From positions 1 through 6,681 of the forward strand of contig VBPB01000264.1 in assembly GCA_005893365.1 (NCBI GenBank): a stretch of 6,681 nucleotides of DNA, written 5' to 3'. Made by a program: the position numbers and the translations under genes. The notes beneath the pieces were generated by a model that searched no databases, was not told where the DNA came from, and saw nothing but the letters and a program-made list of their open reading frames with translations. Positions 1-4,910 of the stretch are shown here, one piece after another (within the stretch, counting starts at the first letter, position 1; the number at the start of each line of letters is the position of its first letter). This stretch comes from Candidatus Eiseniibacteriota bacterium (lineage in GTDB: Bacteria; Eisenbacteria; RBG-16-71-46).

Positions 1-936
1 CGCGTCGCCGTCGAAGCCGGGACCGTCGTCGCTCACCTCGACCACCAGCCGCCCGGCGTCGCGTCGCGCCGAGAGGCGCACCGTGCCGCCCTCGGGCCGC
101 GGGGCCACGGCGTAGCGCACCGCGTTCTCGACCAGGGGCTGGAGCAGGAGACTCGGCACCGGCACGGCGTCGAGGCCGGGCTCGATCGCCTCCTCGAGCC
201 GCAGGCGGCTGCCGAAGCGGGTCCGCTCGATCTCGAGGTACGAGCGCAGGAACTCCAACTCGTCCGCCAGGCGCGCCTGGTCGCGCTCCGAGGCGGCCAG
301 GGCGTAGCGGAAGATCTCGGCGAGCCGGGTCGTGGTCTCCTCGGCGGCGCGGGGATTCTCGGCGATCAGGCAGGCGATGGAGTTGAGCGTGTTGAAGAGG
401 AAGTGGGGATTGATCTGCGCGCGCAGCGCTCGCAGTTCCGCCTGGGCCAGTTCGGCGCGGACGCGTTCGACCGCGCGACCCCGCGCCACCGCCGACCGGT
501 AGAAGACGACCGCGTAGTTGAGGCCCGCGAAGAGCGTGGTGAAGAGCAGCGTGAACAGGCCCCACGCCAGCACCGCCCGCGGGCCGCCGAGGAAGCCCGG
601 GAAGATGGCGGCGTGGACGATGAGCCCGCCCACCAGCGAGCCGACCAGCGCGCCGGCGACCCAGTAGAGCCCGACGCCCCAGCGCGCCCGATCGCTCAAG
701 CTGTCGGGGTCGAGCCGGAGGCGCGGGACCACGAAGTGGGTGACCGACCACAGGCCGAGCCGGATCGTGTAGGTGAGCACCAGCGAGGCCTGGTAGTAGG
801 GAACGAAGCGGTTGGAGAACGAGGTGCCGATCAACCAGAAGAACAGGGCGAACGGCACCGCCCACAGCGGCGGCTGCCACAGCAGTCTCACGAAGTCCTG
901 GGTCGCTGACCGTTGGCGCCGCACCAGCTCGGACAT
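1..936 (-). CDS. LytS/YpdA-type membrane sensor histidine kinase, C-terminus cut off by the window edge
   Basis: The gene reads leftwards from an ATG at 936-934 and stays open for 312 codons to base 1, so the stop lies outside. Four hydrophobic segments (about residues 20-42, 47-70, 87-112 and 120-146) make an integral membrane sensor with no large extracellular domain. A short charged, probably coiled-coil linker (148-173) follows. The His_kinase (LytS) H-box reads INPHFLFNTLNS, with the predicted phosphorylated His at 178. The ATP-binding domain shows an N-box (PLVENAVRY, Asn271) and a G1 box (DDGPGF, 303-308). The final G2-type glycine motif is missing, being beyond the edge; family members run about 350 residues. 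Such kinases phosphorylate LytTR-type response regulators; the partner is not in view and would be expected to the left. The start is supported by AAGGAG at 948-943, six bases upstream. The input signal cannot be read from the sequence. Confidence 0.93.
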   Translation of the reverse strand, partial: MSELVRRQRSATQDFVRLLWQPPLWAVPFALFFWLIGTSFSNRFVPYYQASLVLTYTIRLGLWSVTHFVVPRLRLDPDSLSDRARWGVGLYWVAGALVGSLVGGLIVHAAIFPGFLGGPRAVLAWGLFTLLFTTLFAGLNYAVVFYRSAVARGRAVERVRAELAQAELRALRAQINPHFLFNTLNSIACLIAENPRAAEETTTRLAEIFRYALAASERDQARLADELEFLRSYLEIERTRFGSRLRLEEAIEPGLDAVPVPSLLLQPLVENAVRYAVAPRPEGGTVRLSARRDAGRLVVEVSDDGPGFDGDA

Positions 937-962
937 GGGTCACTCCTTTCGTCGACACAAGC

Positions 963-968
963 AGTATT
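963..968 (-). promoter_or_regulatory. candidate -10 element of the histidine kinase gene
   Basis: On the minus strand AATACT matches four of six bases of the TATAAT consensus. It would place transcription start near 956, about 20 bases before the start codon and just upstream of the AAGGAG ribosome binding site. No recognisable -35 box lies 16-19 bases upstream; instead the repeat array at 991-1031 begins there. That arrangement is common for activator-dependent promoters. This is inference from spacing. Confidence 0.35.
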
Positions 969-990
969 GGTCGCCGCACCGGGATTCCCC

Positions 991-1031
991 ATGAATGACC
1001 GCTGAATGGTCGTTCCATGGGGATGAACGGT
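991..1031 (-). promoter_or_regulatory. array of three 9-bp direct repeats resembling LytTR response-regulator sites
   Basis: Read on the minus strand, ACCGTTCAT (1031-1023) is followed after exactly 12 bp by ACCATTCAG (1010-1002), then after 2 bp by GTCATTCAT (999-991). The known LytTR target is two imperfect direct repeats of [TA][AC][CA]GTTN[AG][TG] separated by 12-13 bp. The first repeat matches 9/9, the second 8/9 (A for G at position 4) and the third 6/9. Start-to-start distances of 21 and 11 bp keep all three on about the same face of the helix. The array sits at about -35 to -75 of the predicted kinase promoter, and could also act on the divergent glycosyltransferase gene. Kinases of this family signal to LytTR regulators, so autoregulation is a natural reading, but binding is inferred. 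Confidence 0.5.
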
Positions 1032-1095
1032 CGTGCGCGGGGCCGGGCGGCTGACGCGGCGCGTCCGGAACCCGTCACTTCGACAGGTCCCGGGA

Positions 1096-1101
1096 TAAGC
1101 T
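1096..1101 (+). promoter_or_regulatory. weak candidate -10 element of the glycosyltransferase gene
   Basis: TAAGCT (within GATAAGCT) lies 14 bases before the ATG at 1116, and no Shine-Dalgarno sequence precedes that ATG. Together these suggest a nearly leaderless transcript starting around 1108. There is no good -35 box. The evidence is a short AT-rich island in a GC-rich gap. Confidence 0.25.
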
Positions 1102-1115
1102 CTAGCCTCGATCCC

Positions 1116-1571
1116 ATGCGCACCAGCTCACGCACGCCACGCGGAAGCGTCGCGCCCCGCCATCACCGGTTGCGCGAGGCCCTCTGGCTTGCGGGGCCGC
1201 TGTGCGCGGGGCTCGCGCTCCGGCTCTGGCTCGCGTCCCGGAACGCCGGTCTGACGATGGACTCGGCGACCTACGTGCGGATGGCCGAGGACCTGCTCGC
1301 GGGCGTGCGCGAGCCCACCGCCCCGGCGGATCCCGGCTTCCCCGCCCTGATCGCGCTCGCGAGCCGGCTCCTGCCGGGCCGTGAGCTCCCGGGCCGCGCC
1401 GTCTCATTCCTGATGGGAGTCGTCGTCATCGGGCTGACCTACGGGCTGGCGCGCACGCGGCTCTCCCGCCCATGGTCGGCCCTCGCCGCCGGCCTGGTCG
1501 CGCTCCACCCCCTGCTTGCGGTCTACAGCGGACCCATCATGTCCGAGACCACGTTCCACGCGCTCACCTAT
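1116..1571 (+). CDS. N-terminal part of the frameshifted glycosyltransferase
   Basis: Residues 1-152. A basic N-terminus is followed by a first membrane helix (about 20-40). Next is a periplasmic-loop motif, MDSATYVRMAEDL (48-60), whose Asp49 and Glu58/Asp59 occupy the place of the catalytic acidic residues in GT-C enzymes. Further helices lie at about 95-112 and 119-138, then the SGPIMSET stretch (138-145) typical of this family before its next helix. Beyond about codon 152 this frame turns into Arg/Pro/Gly-rich nonsense that stays open to 2426 only because stop codons are rare at this GC content. The ATG at 1116 was preferred over in-frame ATGs at 1017 and 1023, because those add a low-complexity extension, lack a ribosome binding site and overlap the repeat array. 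Confidence 0.65.
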
Positions 1572-2661
1572 GACTCTCCTGCTGGTGATGCTGGGACACC
1601 TCGCCGGGGCCGGTGGACTCCTCGGGATCGCGTATGCCGTCCGTCCGGAAGCGATCGTGCTGGCCGTGGGATCCGCCCTCTTCGGGCGGCTCGGCCGTCG
1701 CGGCGTCGGAATCCTCCTGGCCGCGTTCCTGGTGGCCACGCTCCCCACCCTCGCGTACCTCCGCTGGGAGCGCGGGGCGTGGGTGCTGTCCGCCAAGGCC
1801 TTCCTCGTGCGCCCGCCGGCCGCGAAGCGAAAGCTGGAAGAGTTCCGCGTGTCCCCGTCCACGGCGAACCCCGGGCAGATCCCCGCGCCGGCGCTCTCGT
1901 CACACTGGGACCCGCGGGCGCTGGCGGCCCACTATCTTCCGAACCTGCGCCGCCACCTCGCCAACCTGGTGCGCGCCTGGCCCTGGCCGCTGCTCGCCCT
2001 CTCGCTGCTGGGGATCGGGCTCCGCGGCGGGGTCCTGCTCGCCCCGCTCCTGGTCCTGGCGGGTCTCCCGCTCGTGGACGTCATGTTCGACCCGCGCTTC
2101 GTGCTGGTGGTCCTGCCGGCGCTGGCGGTCTTCGCGGCCGATGGCGCCGGGTGGCTCTCGGAACGCGTCCAGACGATGGCGCCCGTCGCGGTCGTGCGGC
2201 GCGGGCTCCCGGCGGTGACGGCTGGCATCGCGCTCTTCGGGCTGGCCATGTCCTGGGGCTCGAACACCGCCGAAGCCCTGGTCTTCGACGACGGTCCGAT
2301 GCCCCAACTGCGCGCGGCCGGCGAGTGGCTTCGCGCCAACGGCGAGCCCACCTCGATCGTCATGGACCGGAAGTCCTACGTCCCGTTCTACGCCGGCATG
2401 CGGCACGTCCAACTCCCCGACGATGACTACGACACGATCGTCGAGTGGGCACGGCGCACCGGGGTGAACTACATCGTCGTCGAGGAGTACGTCTTGCGCG
2501 CCTTCCGGCCGCAGCTTCGCGCACTCGTGCTCGACCCCGCGTTCCGGGCGCGCGAGAGCCGCCTTCGCATGGTCTACTCGTGGCGGGAGGGTCTCGACTC
2601 CGGTGTGGCGATCTTCGAGGTCGTCCGCGAACCCGGCGGGGGGCGGCCCGGGCCGCCCTAA
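1570..2661 (+). CDS. C-terminal part of the frameshifted glycosyltransferase
   Basis: This frame has an ATG at 1570, giving 363 residues, but no Shine-Dalgarno sequence before it. It starts in mid-helix (TLLLVML), so it is unlikely to be an independent gene. In this frame hydrophobic segments lie at about residues 2-24, 28-38, 46-63, 138-150, 153-171, 176-190 and 212-228. A DPRF motif (174-177) precedes a helix, as the conserved Arg does in PMT-like enzymes. The soluble tail (231-363) contains LPDDDYDTIVEWA and YIVVEEYVLRAFRPQL, which I recognise as the usual C-terminal domain of bacterial PMT_2-type proteins, and ends in a Gly/Pro-rich stretch. Upstream of about 1570 this frame reads as Arg/Pro/Ser-rich nonsense. 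Confidence 0.65.
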   Translation: MTLLLVMLGHLAGAGGLLGIAYAVRPEAIVLAVGSALFGRLGRRGVGILLAAFLVATLPTLAYLRWERGAWVLSAKAFLVRPPAAKRKLEEFRVSPSTANPGQIPAPALSSHWDPRALAAHYLPNLRRHLANLVRAWPWPLLALSLLGIGLRGGVLLAPLLVLAGLPLVDVMFDPRFVLVVLPALAVFAADGAGWLSERVQTMAPVAVVRRGLPAVTAGIALFGLAMSWGSNTAEALVFDDGPMPQLRAAGEWLRANGEPTSIVMDRKSYVPFYAGMRHVQLPDDDYDTIVEWARRTGVNYIVVEEYVLRAFRPQLRALVLDPAFRARESRLRMVYSWREGLDSGVAIFEVVREPGGGRPGPP

Positions 2662-2707
2662 ACGAGCGGACGACTTCAGGGTCCCCAGAGTGATGGGTTC
2701 CGATCGC

Positions 2708-2724
2708 CGGCTGAGGACCAGCCG
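2708..2724. repeat. small inverted repeat in the convergent intergenic gap
   Basis: CGGCTG and CAGCCG form a perfect 6-bp stem around a 5-base loop (AGGAC), about 47 bases after the glycosyltransferase stop. It has no T-tract. It may be the first of two structures at the transcript end, or chance in GC-rich DNA. Confidence 0.3.
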
Positions 2725-2750
2725 TGCGGAGCCACCTCCCCGGCACGGGC

Positions 2751-2774
2751 GCCGGAGCCCCGGCGGGCTCCGGC
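2751..2774. terminator. 10-bp perfect hairpin between convergent genes, candidate bidirectional terminator
   Basis: GCCGGAGCCC and GGGCTCCGGC form a perfect 10-bp GC-rich stem with a 4-base loop (CGGC). It lies 90 bases after the glycosyltransferase stop and 32 bases beyond the stop of the small minus-strand gene, where a shared terminator would be expected. Neither side has a run of T, so it is not a textbook intrinsic terminator; it could pause polymerase or protect the 3' end. The rest of 2662-2805 shows no gene. Confidence 0.5.
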
Positions 2775-2805
2775 CCCCGCGCGGTGGGGCCGTGGCATCC
2801 CGGAA

Positions 2806-3084
2806 TCAGAAGTTGACGAAGTAGTCGTTGTCAGCGGCGATCGACCGCAGCACGGAGATCGGTTCCGCCGGGTTGTCCGACAACTTCGCGACCCTCACGT
2901 CCGCCTTGGACGTGAACGTGAGGAGCGGGGAGTGCCCCGGAAGCAGCGACTCCGCCGGGATCCTCACGAGGTCCCCGCTGGCCACCATGAGGTAGCAGCC
3001 CGGGTCCTCGATGGAATTCCACCGCGTCTCCGTGAGTCGGGAACTCACTGACGTGGCCTGGGTGGAATGCCCCTTCATTGCCAT
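2806..3084 (-). CDS. small protein of unknown function, 92 residues
   Basis: I do not recognise this gene. It reads from ATG 3084-3082 to TGA 2808-2806. The start is fixed by AGGAGG six bases upstream; a second in-frame ATG lies two codons later, and longer in-frame starts would run through the leader hairpins. The first 20 residues are polar and Ser/Thr-rich. The rest looks like a compact soluble fold: DPGCYLMVASGDLVRIP (28-43), SPLLTF (52-57), then VAKLSDNPAEPISVLR (65-80) and an acidic-aromatic end, DNDYFVNF (85-92). It has one cysteine (Cys30), no membrane helix, no signal peptide and no recognisable metal-binding or catalytic motif. Its amino-acid mix is ordinary and less Arg/Pro-rich than nonsense frames here, which argues for real coding. 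It lies 399 bp downstream of pntB on the same strand and converges on the glycosyltransferase gene. Confidence 0.75.
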   Translation of the reverse strand: MAMKGHSTQATSVSSRLTETRWNSIEDPGCYLMVASGDLVRIPAESLLPGHSPLLTFTSKADVRVAKLSDNPAEPISVLRSIAADNDYFVNF

Positions 3085-3090
3085 TTCGCA

Positions 3091-3096
3091 CCTCCT
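3091..3096 (-). promoter_or_regulatory. strong Shine-Dalgarno sequence of the small gene
   Basis: AGGAGG on the minus strand, with a six-base spacer (TGCGAA) before the ATG at 3084. It is the best ribosome binding site in the window and decides the start of the 92-residue protein. It directly abuts the base of the hairpin at 3097-3110. Confidence 0.8.
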
Positions 3097-3178
3097 GCCC
3101 TTTCGAGGGCGGCGGGTGAGCGCCCTGCCCGAGTCGCCTGCCGGTCGGCCGGCAGCGTGACGGGTGCATGCGCTCACG
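3097..3178 (-). promoter_or_regulatory. structured 5' leader of the small gene: three hairpins
   Basis: In transcript order: CGTGA pairs with TCACG (3178-3174 with 3160-3156, 13-base loop). Immediately after, CTGCCGG pairs with CCGGCAG (3155-3149 with 3144-3138, loop CCGA). Then GCCCT pairs with AGGGC (3110-3106 with 3101-3097, loop CGAA), ending at the Shine-Dalgarno sequence. The middle stem is a perfect 7 bp. Hairpins ending exactly at a ribosome binding site can tune translation, but I match it to no known riboswitch or leader family. Short stems also arise by chance in GC-rich DNA. Confidence 0.4.
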
Positions 3179-3281
3179 GTTCATGGGTTGCGCGACCACT
3201 GGCGTCACCGAATTCCCCGGCGACTACCCGTAGCGTGCTCCGGTTCTCGCCTGACGACAATCGGGTAAAGACCGGGGACTG

Positions 3282-3311
3282 TTTAGGGAGCGTAAAGAAT
3301 CGTCCCGTCAA
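3282..3311 (-). promoter_or_regulatory. candidate promoter of the small gene
   Basis: The patch 3241-3330 is clearly richer in A and T than its surroundings. On the minus strand TTGACG (3311-3306) is a 5/6 match to a -35 box, with CCTAAA (3287-3282) 18 bases downstream as a weak 3/6 -10 box. Transcription would start near 3275, giving a leader of about 190 bases that includes the three hairpins. Confidence 0.3.
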
Positions 3312-3324
3312 GGAACGGTTCAAT

Positions 3325-3330
3325 TACAAT
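3325..3330 (+). promoter_or_regulatory. candidate rightward -10 element
   Basis: TACAAT is a 5/6 match to TATAAT, in an AT-richer context (TTCAATTACAATC) that stands out here. No good -35 box is seen 17 bases upstream. A transcript would start near 3337 and run toward the 3' end of pntB on the opposite strand. The only open frame it meets early is a 36-codon one (GTG 3352 to TGA 3462), whose coding status is doubtful. Otherwise 3179-3453 shows no gene. Confidence 0.3.
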
Positions 3331-3453
3331 CGCCCCCTCCACTTCTGGATCGTGGCCCCCGCGCGGCCGCGCCTCTCGATCCCGCGGTTCGGCGTGACCG
3401 AGGTGCTGTCGGGCCTGGCGGTGGTGATCGCCACCGCCCTGGGAACGAACGCG

Positions 3454-3471
3454 GCCCGCTGACCCGCGGGC
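3454..3471 (-). terminator. hairpin after pntB, possible end of the pnt operon
   Basis: GCCCGC and GCGGGC form a 6-bp perfect stem around a 6-base loop, 13 bases downstream of the pntB stop on the minus strand. There is no T-tract. Position makes it a plausible transcript end, but the stem is short. Confidence 0.3.
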
Positions 3472-3483
3472 GGCGAGCGACGC

Positions 3484-4902
3484 TCAGCTCTTCAGCGCCA
3501 CCAGCACTTCGTCGAGCATCTTCTTGGCGTCGCCGAAGAGCATCCGGTTGTTGTCCTTGTAGAAGAGCGGGTTGTCCACGCCCGCGTAGCCAGACGCCAT
3601 GCTGCGCTTCATGACGATCGAGGGCTTGGCCTTCCACACCGCGAGCAGCGGCATACCGGCGATGGGGCTGGTCGGGTCGTCCTGGGCGGCCGGGTTCACG
3701 ATGTCGTTGGCGCCGATCACCATCGCGACGTCGGTGTCCGGGAAGTCGGCGTTGAGCTCGTCCATCTCGAACACGATGTCGTAGGGCACGCGGGCCTCGG
3801 CCAGCAGCACGTTCATGTGGCCGGGCATGCGGCCGGCGACCGGGTGGATGCCGAAGCGCACGTCGATGCCCCGCTCGCGCAGGAACTTGGTGATCTCGTA
3901 CACCGTGTGCTGGGCCTGCGCCACCGCCATGCCGTAGCCGGGCACGATGATGACCCGCTTCGCCTCGCGCAGCAGCTCGGCGGTCTCGACCGCACTGATA
4001 GGCGTGACCTCGCCGGCCGGCGCGGCGCCGCCCTTGGCCGCCGGCTTGCCGCCCTCGGTGCCGAATCCGCCGGCGATCACGGCGAGGAACTTGCGGTTCA
4101 TCGCGCGGCACATGATGTAGGAGAGGATGGCGCCGCTCGAGCCCACCAGGGCCCCGGTGACGATCAGCAAGTCGTTCGAGAGCATGAAGCCGGTGGCCGC
4201 CGCGGCCCAGCCGGAGTAGCTGTTGAGCATCGACACCACCACCGGCATGTCGGCCCCGCCGATCGCCATCACCATGTGGATGCCGAAGAGCAGGGCGATG
4301 CCGGTCATCACGATCAGCGGCGTCATGCCCTCGGCGACCGTGTCTGCGTTGATGAAGGCGCCGCCGCACCCGATCACGACCAGCAGGCCGGCGAGGTTCA
4401 TGACGTGGCGTCCGGGCAGGAGCACCGGCTTGCCGCTGATCTTGCCGGAGAGCTTGCCGAACGCGATGATCGAGCCCGAGAAGGTCACCGCGCCGATCAG
4501 GACGCCGAGGTAGATCTCGATCTCGTGGATGGTCTTCTCGGCGCCGGTGAACTGCCCGGCGGCGGCGGGATCGATGTAGTTGGCGAAGCCCACCAGCACC
4601 GCCGCAAGCCCGACCAGGCTGTGCATCAGCGCCACCAGCTCGGGCATCTGCGTCATGCGCACGACGCGCGCGGCGTAGAGGCCGATCGTGGCGCCCACGG
4701 CCATCGCGCCGATGATCCACGCGTAGCCGGCCGGGGTCACCCGGGGCCCGAAGATCGTCGCCAGCACGGCCAGGGTCATGCCGATGATGCCGAACAGATT
4801 GCCGCGCCGCGAGGACTCGGGGTGCGAGAGTCCCCCCAGGCTCATGATGAAGAGGATGGTCGCGCCGATATAGGCGACGGTGGCCAGACTCGCAGAGATC
4901 AT
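3484..4902 (-). CDS. pntB: NAD(P)+ transhydrogenase (proton-translocating), beta subunit
   Basis: 472 residues, close to the 462 of E. coli PntB. Residues 1-280 form the membrane domain dII, with about nine hydrophobic helices. His94 in MPELVALMHSLVGLAAVLVG, Asp218 in GGADMP and Asn227 in SMLNSYSG correspond, from memory, to E. coli beta His91, Asp213 and Asn222, residues tied to proton transfer. A Gly/Ala/Lys-rich linker (281-300) leads to domain dIII, which binds NADP(H). There the fingerprint is PGYGMAVAQAQ (321-331), followed by GIHPVAGRMPGHMNVLLAEA (351-370), GANDIVNPAA (397-406) and KRSM (432-435), all intact. With PntA it couples proton entry to NADPH formation. The ATG at 4902 lies 8 bases after the pntA stop, and AGGGGAG before it overlaps that stop (TAG), which favours translational coupling. 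An open frame continues upstream only as an antisense-quality shadow. Confidence 0.97.
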   Translation of the reverse strand: MISASLATVAYIGATILFIMSLGGLSHPESSRRGNLFGIIGMTLAVLATIFGPRVTPAGYAWIIGAMAVGATIGLYAARVVRMTQMPELVALMHSLVGLAAVLVGFANYIDPAAAGQFTGAEKTIHEIEIYLGVLIGAVTFSGSIIAFGKLSGKISGKPVLLPGRHVMNLAGLLVVIGCGGAFINADTVAEGMTPLIVMTGIALLFGIHMVMAIGGADMPVVVSMLNSYSGWAAAATGFMLSNDLLIVTGALVGSSGAILSYIMCRAMNRKFLAVIAGGFGTEGGKPAAKGGAAPAGEVTPISAVETAELLREAKRVIIVPGYGMAVAQAQHTVYEITKFLRERGIDVRFGIHPVAGRMPGHMNVLLAEARVPYDIVFEMDELNADFPDTDVAMVIGANDIVNPAAQDDPTSPIAGMPLLAVWKAKPSIVMKRSMASGYAGVDNPLFYKDNNRMLFGDAKKMLDEVLVALKS

Positions 4903-4910
4903 GGGCTCCC

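Larger units (their letters stand above)
1116..2661 (+). pseudogene. ArnT/PMT-like membrane glycosyltransferase (GT-C fold), frameshifted
   Basis: Two reading frames together spell one protein. The first frame carries the N-terminus to about 1571; the frame one base later carries the rest to the TAA at 2659-2661. Skipping a single base (G1572) gives a continuous 514-residue product. Such proteins are polytopic inner-membrane enzymes that transfer a sugar from a polyprenyl-phosphate donor to lipid or protein outside the cytoplasm. Support comes from an acidic first-loop motif after the first membrane helix, about ten hydrophobic stretches and a soluble C-terminal domain of roughly 130 residues. 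Acceptor and donor cannot be told. The joined protein is slightly short of a typical 550 residues, mostly around the frameshift. It could be a true pseudogene, a sequencing or assembly error, or (least likely) a programmed frameshift. It is transcribed divergently from the kinase. Confidence 0.72.

Noticed and set aside
403..909. Plus-strand open frame of 168 codons opposite the kinase gene
   Set aside because: Arg/Glu/Gln/Pro-rich, with no recognisable domain. The opposite strand encodes a clear LytS-type kinase with H-, N- and G1-boxes.
993..1015. Imperfect inverted repeat (GAATGACC with GGTCGTTC) as an operator or hairpin
   Set aside because: It pairs over 8 positions with one wobble, but the same bases are better explained by the direct-repeat array at 991-1031 with LytTR spacing.
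1017..1115. Longer N-terminus of the glycosyltransferase starting at ATG 1017 or 1023
   Set aside because: No ribosome binding site, low-complexity Arg/Ala/Gly extension, and overlap with the regulatory repeats. The ATG at 1116 fits the usual distance to the first membrane helix.
3311..3319. Single LytTR-like half-site (ACCGTTCCT, minus strand) near the AT-rich patch
   Set aside because: No second repeat lies at 12-13 bp on either side, so it is probably chance.
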